Part shown: positions 1 through 7,105 of the stretch, piece after piece
Numbering within the stretch: position 1 is the stretch's first letter
Layout of the letters: each line of letters opens with the position of its first letter
From: Sulfuriferula sp.
GTDB lineage: Bacteria; Pseudomonadota; Gammaproteobacteria; Burkholderiales; Sulfuriferulaceae
Length of the DNA: 11,759 nt
Reading direction: 5' to 3'
Assembly (NCBI GenBank): GCA_027311185.1
Contig: DAICZK010000004.1
Location: forward strand, 1 to 11,759
Translations under genes and position numbers: made by a program
The notes under the pieces: generated by a model
Databases searched by the model: none
What the model was told of the DNA's origin: nothing
Seen by the model: the letters and a program-made list of their open reading frames with translations, nothing else

Positions 1-436
1 AAAATACTGTCCACACCACGGTGACGCGATGGGCGTAGCGAATATGCTGCGGACTCAGCTGGCCGTACATGATTTGTGCGAACTGGGTGCACAAGGGTTG
101 CTGGTGGGCGGTTAGCGTGCGAGCGAATGTGGTAAACAGCAGCACCTGCAGGCTTTCGTGTTCGAGCCAGTAAACCCAGCCGAAGTGCTGTTTCAATAGC
201 GGCCATGCCAGCCGCAACGCGACGCCAGCGAGAACGAGCAAGCCGGTCATGGGCAGTCGCGGCCGTGATCGCCAGGCTAGCAGAACTGCGGCCAGCGCGA
301 GCGGAGCGATGGATACCAGCGCCCCTAGTCGCGCATTCCCGGCGGACTGGTTAGTGTAATTGGCGAGAACGGCATACCCTGTTATCAGCGCCGCACCGCC
401 CAGCCAAGCCAACATAATCCGAGCGGCGGGGGTCAT
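1..436 (-). CDS. COG4648-type integral membrane protein (partial, runs off left edge)
   Basis: Reading the minus strand from an ATG at 436 gives an open frame of 145 codons without a stop up to the window edge, so the C-terminus is missing. The product begins MTPAARIMLAWLGGAAL and has three or four hydrophobic segments (roughly residues 7-25, 38-55, 62-75 and 95-105). After these comes a conserved-looking stretch (LCTQFAQIMYGQLSPQHIR, then YAHRVTVVWTVF) that I recognise as typical of the COG4648 family of predicted membrane proteins. In many proteobacteria these sit beside ACP, acyl-CoA ligase and dehydratase genes in aryl polyene or related fatty-acid-like clusters. The biochemical role of the family is unknown to me. 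The start overlaps the stop of the upstream ACP gene (TGATG), so the two are almost certainly co-transcribed and translationally coupled. Family assignment is from remembered similarity; the operon link is read directly from the overlap. Confidence 0.8.
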   Translation of the reverse strand, partial: MTPAARIMLAWLGGAALITGYAVLANYTNQSAGNARLGALVSIAPLALAAVLLAWRSRPRLPMTGLLVLAGVALRLAWPLLKQHFGWVYWLEHESLQVLLFTTFARTLTAHQQPLCTQFAQIMYGQLSPQHIRYAHRVTVVWTVF

Positions 437-708
437 CAGCGCACGCGTTGCGCTGCGATATGATCGGCAAGATGGCGCAGCGAGCTGAAAATCTGCTGGT
501 TGTTGGCGTCGTCCGCGCGCAGTTGCAAACCGTAACGCTTGGAAACCACCAGCGCCACCTCCAGCACATCAATCGAATCCAGACCCAGCCCCTCGCCGTA
601 CAGCGGCTCATCCAAACCGATATCCGCCACCGCGACTTCCAGATTCAGACATTCTATCATCAAGGCGGCGATTTCGTTATAAAAATCCGTAGGAGTTGTG
701 CCTAGCAT
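436..708 (-). CDS. Acyl carrier protein (aryl polyene/fatty-acid-cluster type)
   Basis: This 90-residue acidic protein carries the 4'-phosphopantetheine attachment motif GLGLDSIDVLE, with Ser45 as the expected modified serine, inside a helical ACP fold (helix I about 7-22, helix II starting at Ser45). It would carry growing acyl chains in the cytoplasm for the enzymes of the cluster it opens. It is followed with a stop/start overlap by the COG4648-type membrane protein, the usual partner of such ACPs in aryl-polyene-like clusters. The start is fixed: an in-frame TAA lies only three codons upstream of the ATG at 708. No purine-rich ribosome binding site fits between that stop and the ATG, and a perfect TATAAT lies 5 bases upstream, so the mRNA may be leaderless. 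It is divergent from the primary-metabolism AcpP sequence, so a specialised ACP is more likely than the housekeeping one. Confidence 0.92.
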   Translation of the reverse strand: MLGTTPTDFYNEIAALMIECLNLEVAVADIGLDEPLYGEGLGLDSIDVLEVALVVSKRYGLQLRADDANNQQIFSSLRHLADHIAAQRVR

Positions 709-713
709 ATTGT

Positions 714-719
714 ATTATA
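714..719 (-). promoter_or_regulatory. Candidate -10 box (TATAAT) for the ACP operon
   Basis: Read on the minus strand, a perfect TATAAT ends five bases before the ACP start codon. Transcription normally begins about 6-8 bases after the -10 box, which would put the 5' end on or beside the ATG and give a leaderless message. No good -35 hexamer is found at 16-18 bp (GAATGA at 17 bp is poor); a TTGTAG lies 22 bp upstream, too far for a standard promoter. The flanking DNA is AT-rich, so chance occurrence is possible. Confidence 0.4.
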
Positions 720-839
720 AAAAAGAATTTTCACAGTCATTCTACAATACCCGGGGTGCGATGGCAAGGAAAGGCCGCCCAGGACGCGACGAAAAACCAA
801 TCCGAGTCCAGATCTCGACAGCATGCTGACAGCAAACCT

Positions 840-848
840 TGATATACT
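840..848 (+). promoter_or_regulatory. Candidate extended -10 promoter for the glutaredoxin-like gene
   Basis: The sequence TGATATACT matches the extended -10 pattern TGnTATAAT at all but one position. The hexamers CTGACA (826-831) and TCGACA (815-820) resemble a -35 box but sit at 11 and 22 bp, so neither is properly spaced. Extended -10 promoters can work without a -35. Transcription would start near 855, leaving a leader of about 60 bases before the ATG at 915. Confidence 0.4.
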
Positions 849-914
849 CGAACCAGCCTCGAACTGCCGTTACGACACGTCCATCTTCAATAAACCAACA
901 CCGCGAGAGTTCAA

Positions 915-1301
915 ATGAAATGTTTTTTTAAAATGTTCTTCAAAACGCTACGCATAGTGATGACTCCGTTTATGCTGCTGTGGGAAAAAGCGTCTACGCC
1001 CAAAGGTATCGTCCGGCAAGCGGAAGCGCAGCAGCTGGTTGATCGGCAATGCAAAAACCTGGCGCTCTATCAATTTAAAACCTGTCCATTCTGCATCAAG
1101 GTACGGCGCGAAATTAACCGTTTATCACTCACCATCGCGCTGCTCGACGCGCAAACACAACCGCAAAACCGCGAAGCATTGTTGCAGGGCGGCGGCCGGG
1201 TCAAGGTACCCTGCCTGAAAATCACGGACGAGCAAGGCGGAGTGCAGTGGATGTACGAGTCATCCGAAATCATTCGGTATTTGCAGGAGAATTTTGCTTG
1301 A
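915..1301 (+). CDS. Glutaredoxin-like thiol-disulfide protein with hydrophobic N-terminus
   Basis: This 128-residue protein has a thioredoxin fold of glutaredoxin type. The redox motif CPFC is at residues 57-60, the cis-proline is in VKVP (Pro99) and the glutathione-binding-like YESSEII stretch is at 114-120. It probably reduces or de-glutathionylates disulfides using glutathione. Residues 1-25 are rich in Phe, Met and Leu (FFKTLRIVMTPFMLLWEKAS), which suggests a short membrane anchor with the redox domain in the cytoplasm; the positive residues near the N-terminus fit N-in topology. The core is about 80 residues, as usual for glutaredoxins, so the first ~45 residues are an extension. A GAGAG (905-909) five bases before the ATG is a modest ribosome binding site. 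The gene stands alone, divergent from the ACP operon and convergent with the TetR gene 29 bp downstream. Its exact substrate cannot be told. Confidence 0.88.
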   Translation: MKCFFKMFFKTLRIVMTPFMLLWEKASTPKGIVRQAEAQQLVDRQCKNLALYQFKTCPFCIKVRREINRLSLTIALLDAQTQPQNREALLQGGGRVKVPCLKITDEQGGVQWMYESSEIIRYLQENFA

Positions 1302-1330
1302 AGTTAGGAGCGTGCTTGCCCGCGATAAAA

Positions 1331-1975
1331 TCAGATACGTCGCCCGGGCGGCTCGGATCCTTCCCCACCCAGATATTGCGCCAGATAGTTTCCGAGCAGG
1401 TCGTCGATCATGGCGTGAGGTTCATCCACGCCGACCAGGTCCAGTGTGCCGTTCAATGTCAGTACGGTGATGCCGTGCAGGCAAGCCCATAATAGCCGTG
1501 CTGCAGGCTGTGCCACCGCGACGGGCATGGCTAGGCACTCGTGCAAGGTCGATTCGATCATGAAAAATATTTCCGCAAGCCTATCCTGATAATATTGAGG
1601 TAACGGCATAGACTGGTCGTCGCTGTCGGATCGGCGCGCCGGCGCAAACACGGATTCCCAGGCGCGGGTGTTGAGAAACGCGAAATCGACGTAGGCATAA
1701 GCCAGTGCGCTGACTTTTGCAAGGGCGGGCGGCAAGGGCGCTATCCGCAACCGACAAAAGTCATGCAGATGTCCCAGGGTTTCGTAATTGACGTCGAGAA
1801 TGAGCGCATCCATATCTTGGTAGAAATTATAAATCGTGCCTGGCGAGTAATTTATCGCGCTGGCCAGCGCGCGGGCAGTCAGACCGTCGCGGCCATGGAG
1901 TGCGACCATGGCACTTGCGCTGGACAGAATCAGTGCTTTGAGTTGTTGCGGGGTGTGGTCTTTGCGACGAGCCAT
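1331..1975 (-). CDS. TetR/AcrR-family transcriptional repressor (WHG-type C-terminal domain)
   Basis: This 214-residue protein has the TetR N-terminal DNA-binding domain, with the helix-turn-helix at about 33-52 (LTARALASAINYSPGTIYNF), where the GTIYNFY recognition-helix pattern is typical. The C-terminal ligand-binding and dimerisation part carries a Trp-x3-His-Gly signature (Trp163, His167, Gly168), typical of the WHG-type tetracyclin-repressor C-terminal family. It is transcribed divergently from the LplT-Aas fusion gene, and the 99-bp gap between them holds two matching palindromes. From the usual logic of divergent TetR genes I infer that it represses both itself and lplT-aas until a small, probably lipophilic, ligand releases it. 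The start ATG at 1975 has only a weak upstream GGGTAA. The ligand cannot be predicted from sequence. The 3' end faces the glutaredoxin-like gene with a 29-bp gap. Confidence 0.92.
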   Translation of the reverse strand: MARRKDHTPQQLKALILSSASAMVALHGRDGLTARALASAINYSPGTIYNFYQDMDALILDVNYETLGHLHDFCRLRIAPLPPALAKVSALAYAYVDFAFLNTRAWESVFAPARRSDSDDQSMPLPQYYQDRLAEIFFMIESTLHECLAMPVAVAQPAARLLWACLHGITVLTLNGTLDLVGVDEPHAMIDDLLGNYLAQYLGGEGSEPPGRRI

Positions 1976-1993
1976 AATAAGTTACCCATAAAT

Positions 1994-2006
1994 TGAACAA
2001 TGTTCA
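1994..2006. promoter_or_regulatory. Probable TetR operator 1
   Basis: TGAACAATGTTCA is a 6+1+6 inverted repeat with half-site TGAACA. It is the exact reverse complement of the core of the second palindrome at 2016-2028. Centres of the two sites (2000 and 2022) are 22 bp apart, about two helical turns, so two repressor dimers could bind on the same DNA face. It lies 18 bp upstream of the TetR start codon. Assignment to the divergent TetR protein is inference from position and symmetry. Confidence 0.75.
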
Positions 2007-2013
2007 TTATTTA

Positions 2014-2030
2014 ATTGAACATTGTTCAAT
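2014..2030. promoter_or_regulatory. Probable TetR operator 2
   Basis: ATTGAACATTGTTCAAT is a perfect 8+1+8 palindrome, longer and more symmetric than operator 1, and shares its TGAACA half-site. It lies 44 bp upstream of the lplT-aas ATG. The TTGAAC within it (2015-2020) resembles a -35 box, with TAAAAA 17 bp further on as a weak -10, so a bound repressor could block RNA polymerase directly. The promoter reading is weak; the palindrome is certain. Confidence 0.78.
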
Positions 2031-2062
2031 TATGTGCTAAAAAGTAAGCATCGTCAAACAAC

Positions 2063-2069
2063 AGGGGAA
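2063..2069 (+). promoter_or_regulatory. Ribosome binding site of the LplT-Aas gene
   Basis: AGGGGAA lies five bases before the ATG at 2075, a strong Shine-Dalgarno match. It fixes the start at MRHLFLSKRFLPLF, the expected N-terminus of an LplT-type transporter. Confidence 0.7.
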
Positions 2070-2074
2070 TAGTC

Positions 2075-5000
2075 ATGCGGCACTTGTTCTTATCGAAGCG
2101 ATTTTTACCGTTATTCAGCACTCAGTTTTGGGGTGCATTCAACGATAATCTGTTTAAAAATGCGCTGGTCATTTTGGTCGCCTATAAAATTGCCGTCAAC
2201 GACAGCGCCTACTCGGCGTTGATCGTTAATCTGGCCTTTGGCCTGTTTATACTGCCGACTTTGCTGTTCTCTTATCTAGCCGGGCAATTGTCGGACAAGG
2301 TGGACAGGGCGCGCATCATCCGCTGGATCAAGGCAGCAGAAATCATGCTCGCAGTCGTCGGCGGTGTCGGTTTGTATCTGAACAATCTGCCGCTGCTGCT
2401 CGTAGCGCTGTTTGGTTTTGGTACGCATTCGGCTTTTTTCGGCCCGGTCAAATACGCTATTTTGCCGGAGCATCTGCGTGAAACCGAGTTGATCGGCGCC
2501 AACGCTTATATCGAAGCGGGCACTTTTCTCGCGATACTGGGCGGCACCCTGTTTGGCGGAGTGCTGATTCTGATGGCGCGCGGCGCACTGCTGGTCGCGC
2601 TGTTCATGGTGGCTGTCGCGGTGCTTGGTTATCTGTCCAGCCGCATGATTCCCTCCGCGCCTGCGCCGGTGCCGGACATGAAACTGGCGTTCAATCCCCT
2701 GCGCGAGACGATCAGGATGATATGTTTTAGCAGCCGGCGGCGCGAGGAGTTTTTGATTATCCTCGGTATTTCATGGTTCTGGTTTATCGGTGCCTTGTTC
2801 CTGGCGCAGTTTTCGCCATTCGCCAAGGATGTCCTGCACGCCGATGAGCATGTGGTGACTTTGTTCCTGATGGCTTTTTCGGTCGGCATTGCGCTCGGTT
2901 CCCTGCTGTGCGCCCGGCTGATCAAAGGTCTGGTGCGCGCCACCTACGCGCCGGTCAGCGCTTTGGGCATGAGCGCATTCGCCCTCGACCTGTATTTCAC
3001 TACCCGCCATGCGATTGTCGTTGCGGGCGGTGGCCTGCTGAGCGTGACCGGCTTTTTGCAGCAAGCTTTTGGCCGTCACGTGCTGTTCGATCTGGTCGGA
3101 TTGTCCGTATGCGCCGGACTCTATATCGTGCCGCTGTATGCGTTGTTGCAGGTACGGGCCGGCCCTGAACACGGCGGTCGCTCCATCGCTGCCAATAATC
3201 TGATGAATGCCTTGTTCATGGTGGTTGCGGCGGGCATGGCCATTGCGTTCATCAAGCTGGGCATGAGCATTCCGCAAATTTTTCTGGCCGTTGCGATCCT
3301 GAACCTGTTGGCCGCCGTCTATATCACCAGGTTGTTGCCGTTCTCGCTGATCAGCATTCTGCTCAAACTGTTGTACCGCGTCGAAGTGCGCGGGCTGGAG
3401 AACTGGCAAAAAGCCGGCGAGCGCGTGCTGGTGGTCGCCAATCATTCGGCCTTTCTCGATGCGGCCGTGCTGGCAGCTTTTTTGCCAGGCCGCGTCGGGT
3501 TTGCCGTCAATACCTTCATTGCCAGGCGCTGGTGGTTGCGCCCCTTGCTCAAGCTGGTCGATGTGTATCTGATCGACCCGGGTAACCCTATCGCGGCCAA
3601 AACGCTGATCGACGAACTCAAGCGCGACAAGAAAATCATGATTTTCCCCGAAGGACGTCTGACCACTACCGGCGCGCTGATGAAAGTCTACGACGGCCCG
3701 GGCATGATTGCCGATAAATCGGACGCCATGCTGCTTCCGGTGCGCATCGACGGCACGCAATATTCGCCGACTTCGAAATTGCAGGGTAAAGTCCGTATCC
3801 GGCTGTTTCCGAAAGTCGTCCTGACCTTCCTGCCGCCGCGCAAACTCGAACTACCCGCCGAGATCAGGGGGCGCAAACGGCGGCAACTGGCCGGTGCGCA
3901 ATTGTACACGCTGATGTCGCAGATGTTGTTCGACAGTAGCCCGGTACACAGCACCTTGATGGAAAATCTGCTCGACGCCTGCGCGACGCACGGCGGCAGC
4001 CACGTGATCGCGGAAGACCCGCGGCGCGAACCGATGGACTACCGCAGACTCATCGCCGGCAGCTTCGTGTTAGGCAGCATGATTGCGCATGCGGTGGCAA
4101 AAGAGGAGCGCCATATCGCGTTGATGCTGCCCAACATGACGGCGGCGGCGGTCGCTTTTTTTGCCGTGCAGAGTCTGGGGCGGGTGAGCGTGATGCTTAA
4201 TTTTACTGCCGGAGCGGGGCAGGTTCTGCTCGCCTGCCAGGCGGCGACGATTAAAACCGTCGTCACGTCGCGGCAGTTTGTCGAAGCGGGCAAGCAGGAA
4301 CCAGTCATCGAAGCGTTGCAATCAGCGGGTATTCGCATGCTCTATCTCGAAGATTTGCGCGCCGCAATCGGCTTGCCGCAAAAACTCTACGGCGTGCTGG
4401 CCGGGTTCGTGCCAAGGTGGCTGTTCGCAATCGCTTGCAAAGCCCACCCCGACGATGCTGCGGTCATTCTGTTTACTTCCGGTTCGGAAGGCACGCCCAA
4501 GGGCGTGGTGCTGAGCAGCCGCAATATTCTGTCCAACCGCTACCAGATCGCCAGCCGCGTCGATTTCGGCCCGCAGGATACCGTTTTCAACTGCCTGCCG
4601 ATGTTTCATGCTTTCGGCCTGACCGGCGCTACTCTGCTGCCCATGCTGTCGGGCGCGAAGGTGTTTTTTTATCCCTCGCCGCTGCATTACCGCATCGTGC
4701 CCGAACTGGCGTACGACAGCAACGCCACCATCCTGTTCGGCACCGACACGTTTCTCGCCGGTTACGCGCGCTTTGCCAACCCCTATGATTTTCATTCGTT
4801 GCGTTATGTGTTCGCCGGCGCCGAAAAACTCAAGGACAGCACGCAGCGCGCCTGGTTCGACAAATTCGGTTTGCGTATTTTCGAAGGTTACGGCATCACC
4901 GAAACTGCGCCGGTACTGAGCGTCAATACCGCCATGCATTATCGCGCCGGCACAGTCGGGCGTTTCCTGCCGAATATCGAGGTGAAGCTGCAACCCGTAG

Positions 5001-5509
5001 CGGGCATAGAAACCGGGCAGCAACTGTGGGTCAAAGGACCTAACATCATGCTCGGTTACATGAAAAACGATGCACCAGGCAGGCTACAGCCAGTGGAGGG
5101 CGGCTGGTACGACACCGGCGACATCGTTACGGTCGACGCGGAGGGCTTCGTCACCGTCCAAGGGCGTACCAAACGCTTTGCTAAGGTCGCGGGCGAAATG
5201 ATCTCGCTGGCCGCCATCGAAGCCGTGGTCGATGCGGCGTGGCCGGGGGTGAATCACGCCATCGTCAGCGTCCCCGATCCACGCAAAGGCGAGATGCTGG
5301 TGTTGCTAACCGAGCATCCGGCGGCCGAATTGGGTATCTTACCTGAAGTTTTTCGCCGCCACGGCCTGACGGCGCTGTCCTTGCCTGGCCGTCTGATCAG
5401 GCTGGACAAGTTGCCCTTGCTGGGTTCCGGCAAAGTTGATTATGTCACGGCGCGGCGGCTGACGCTGGAAGATTTCGCCGGGGCCGGCGCAAATCCGCCG
5501 GGAAGCTAG
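2075..5509 (+). CDS. aas: LplT-Aas fusion: lysophospholipid transporter / acyltransferase / acyl-ACP synthetase
   Basis: This 1144-residue protein joins three modules that in E. coli are two adjacent genes (lplT and aas). Residues about 1-425 are a 12-helix MFS transporter of LplT type (N-terminal QFWGAFNDNLFKNALVI), which moves lysophospholipid across the inner membrane. Residues about 430-620 are a PlsC-type 1-acyltransferase with NHSAFLD (456-462, the NHx4D catalytic motif) and FPEGRLTTTG (524-533). Residues about 640-1135 are an acyl-ACP synthetase/AMP-binding domain with the P-loop TSGSEGTPKG (801-810), GYGITET (938-944), YDTGD (1012-1016), GRTKRFAKVAGE (1030-1041) and the C-terminal catalytic lysine in GSGK (Lys1120). 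All key residues are present, so it should be active. The likely reaction is re-acylation of 2-acyl-lysophosphatidylethanolamine in the membrane. The gene is divergent from the TetR gene and shares the operator region with it. The fused form is known in other proteobacteria. Its stop is 52 bp from the stop of the convergent symporter gene. Confidence 0.95.
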   Translation: MRHLFLSKRFLPLFSTQFWGAFNDNLFKNALVILVAYKIAVNDSAYSALIVNLAFGLFILPTLLFSYLAGQLSDKVDRARIIRWIKAAEIMLAVVGGVGLYLNNLPLLLVALFGFGTHSAFFGPVKYAILPEHLRETELIGANAYIEAGTFLAILGGTLFGGVLILMARGALLVALFMVAVAVLGYLSSRMIPSAPAPVPDMKLAFNPLRETIRMICFSSRRREEFLIILGISWFWFIGALFLAQFSPFAKDVLHADEHVVTLFLMAFSVGIALGSLLCARLIKGLVRATYAPVSALGMSAFALDLYFTTRHAIVVAGGGLLSVTGFLQQAFGRHVLFDLVGLSVCAGLYIVPLYALLQVRAGPEHGGRSIAANNLMNALFMVVAAGMAIAFIKLGMSIPQIFLAVAILNLLAAVYITRLLPFSLISILLKLLYRVEVRGLENWQKAGERVLVVANHSAFLDAAVLAAFLPGRVGFAVNTFIARRWWLRPLLKLVDVYLIDPGNPIAAKTLIDELKRDKKIMIFPEGRLTTTGALMKVYDGPGMIADKSDAMLLPVRIDGTQYSPTSKLQGKVRIRLFPKVVLTFLPPRKLELPAEIRGRKRRQLAGAQLYTLMSQMLFDSSPVHSTLMENLLDACATHGGSHVIAEDPRREPMDYRRLIAGSFVLGSMIAHAVAKEERHIALMLPNMTAAAVAFFAVQSLGRVSVMLNFTAGAGQVLLACQAATIKTVVTSRQFVEAGKQEPVIEALQSAGIRMLYLEDLRAAIGLPQKLYGVLAGFVPRWLFAIACKAHPDDAAVILFTSGSEGTPKGVVLSSRNILSNRYQIASRVDFGPQDTVFNCLPMFHAFGLTGATLLPMLSGAKVFFYPSPLHYRIVPELAYDSNATILFGTDTFLAGYARFANPYDFHSLRYVFAGAEKLKDSTQRAWFDKFGLRIFEGYGITETAPVLSVNTAMHYRAGTVGRFLPNIEVKLQPVAGIETGQQLWVKGPNIMLGYMKNDAPGRLQPVEGGWYDTGDIVTVDAEGFVTVQGRTKRFAKVAGEMISLAAIEAVVDAAWPGVNHAIVSVPDPRKGEMLVLLTEHPAAELGILPEVFRRHGLTALSLPGRLIRLDKLPLLGSGKVDYVTARRLTLEDFAGAGANPPGS

Positions 5510-5561
5510 ACCCAAGCGGGAAATGCTGCGGCGCTGGCGCTCGAGCGGCGCGCTGAAATGG

Positions 5562-7100
5562 TCAGTTTATGTAATCCGCCGCCAGGGTTCTATCTGCGGT
5601 CGACGCGAATCCTGCCGAGCGGATGAGGGCGGTTGCAGCGGTCGCGACCGCGAGGTTGAGCAGCAGCGCGTAGAATCCAGCATAACCCGCGATGATGTAG
5701 CCGAACACATGCAGATTGTAGACGCTGCCCTTGAAGCTCAGTGTAGAGACCATCCAGGCGCCCCAGGCCACGCCGGCGAACCAGCCCAGCAGTAAACCTT
5801 TGCCGTCGAACCAGCGCGTATAGAGGCCGGTGGCGACGGCGGGGAGGATCTGTAACATGAGAATGCCGCCCAGCAGTTGCAGGTTGATCGCGTATTGTTG
5901 CGGTATCAGCACGATAAAGAGTAGTGCGCCAAATTTCACCAGCAACGAGGTCAGCTTGGCGATGTGGGATTCTTGCGCGTCCGAGCACGCGGGGTTGATG
6001 TATTCCTTGTAAATGTTGCGCGTAAACAGGTTTGCCGCGGCAATCGACATGATCGCCGCGGGCACCAGTGCGCCGATGGCGATTGCGGCGAAACCTATGC
6101 CGACGAACCACGGCGGGAAAAAATGCAGCAGCAGGCCAGGTACCGCGAATTGTGCGTGGTAGGCGCCAAAATACGATTTGAATTCGGGCAGCTTGTCCAG
6201 TCCGGCAGCGTAGGCGAAGTAGCCGAGCAGCGCGATGAAACCGAGCATGAGTGAATAGGCGGGCAGGTAAATCCAGTTGCGACGCAGCGTGTCGGCGCTG
6301 TTTGCACTCAACAACGCCGTCAGCGCGTGCGGATAGAGCATGACGGCGAGCGCGGAACCGAGCGCCAGCGTGACGAAGGATGAATACTGGCCGAAATTGT
6401 TGCCTGAAGGCGGTGTGAGCAGCAGTTTGCTGCTTGGAATTGCGGCGAAAATCGGACCGAGGCCGCCCATCTTGAGCGGCACGACTATCACGACTGCGAT
6501 GACCGTGACATAGACCAGCAGATCTTTGACGACAGCTATCATGGCGGGCGCGCGCAGACCGCTGGTGTAGGTGAAGACGGCAAGGATGATAAACGCCATG
6601 CTCAGCGGCAGTTCGGCGAGCCAGCCGTGGCTGGGGAAGCCGAGCGCGCCGATAACGACCTGGATGCCTATCAACTGCAGCGCGATATAAGGCATGGTGG
6701 CGATAATGCCGGTGAGCGCGACGACCAGCGCCAGGCTAGGGCTATCGAAGCGGGCGCGGATAAAATCGGAAGCGGTGATGAAATTGTGCCGCCGTGATAC
6801 CGCCCACAGGCGTGGCAGCATCGAGAATGCAAGCGGGTAGACCAGGACGGTATAGGGTACCGCGAAAAATCCGAAGGCGCCCACGCTGAACACCAGCGCC
6901 GGGACGGCGATGAACGTATAAGCCGTGTATAGATCGCCGCCGACGAGAAACCAGGTGATCCAGGCGCCGAAACGGCGGCCGCCCAGACCCCATTCATGCA
7001 ATTGCGTCAGGTCGCCAGCGCGCCAGCGTGACGAAACGAAGCCGAGGACAGCGATAAAGACGAACAGACTGACAAAAATAATGGTGGCGGTAAGGTTCAT
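5562..7100 (-). CDS. Sodium:solute symporter (SSS family, probable monocarboxylate permease)
   Basis: This 512-residue protein is very hydrophobic, with about 13 membrane helices and the conserved features of the SSS family: a GGRRFGAWITWFLVGGDLYT stretch near residue 45-65 and ALVPAAIMSIAAANLFTRN near residue 340-358, a helix that in this family contributes to sodium binding. Together with a DUF3311 gene just upstream it matches the MctP/YhjB-type arrangement, so uptake of a short organic acid driven by sodium or protons is likely; the actual substrate is not visible. I chose the ATG at 7100 (MNLTATIIFVSLFVFIAVLG). The frame stays open to an ATG at 7187, but that adds 29 polar residues that overlap DUF3311 and have no family likeness. 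The start lies 5 bases after the DUF3311 stop, with no clear ribosome binding site, which suggests translational coupling. Confidence 0.9.
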   Translation of the reverse strand: MNLTATIIFVSLFVFIAVLGFVSSRWRAGDLTQLHEWGLGGRRFGAWITWFLVGGDLYTAYTFIAVPALVFSVGAFGFFAVPYTVLVYPLAFSMLPRLWAVSRRHNFITASDFIRARFDSPSLALVVALTGIIATMPYIALQLIGIQVVIGALGFPSHGWLAELPLSMAFIILAVFTYTSGLRAPAMIAVVKDLLVYVTVIAVVIVVPLKMGGLGPIFAAIPSSKLLLTPPSGNNFGQYSSFVTLALGSALAVMLYPHALTALLSANSADTLRRNWIYLPAYSLMLGFIALLGYFAYAAGLDKLPEFKSYFGAYHAQFAVPGLLLHFFPPWFVGIGFAAIAIGALVPAAIMSIAAANLFTRNIYKEYINPACSDAQESHIAKLTSLLVKFGALLFIVLIPQQYAINLQLLGGILMLQILPAVATGLYTRWFDGKGLLLGWFAGVAWGAWMVSTLSFKGSVYNLHVFGYIIAGYAGFYALLLNLAVATAATALIRSAGFASTADRTLAADYIN

Positions 7101-7105
7101 GGCGA

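Noticed and set aside
761..829. A 22-codon open frame with a basic product in the gap before the glutaredoxin-like gene
   Set aside because: It is too short to judge and overlaps the promoter region. An upstream GGGG is the only support.
2771..3760. A 329-codon open frame on the minus strand inside the LplT-Aas gene
   Set aside because: It lies opposite a well-conserved coding region, is rich in Gln, His and Arg as antisense frames of GC-rich genes are, and shows no domain. The same holds for the minus-strand frames at 4322-5023 and 10441-11136.
5538..5547. CGCTCGAGCG palindrome between the convergent lplT-aas and symporter genes as a bidirectional terminator
   Set aside because: It is a 10-bp palindrome with no room for a loop and no T tract on either side.
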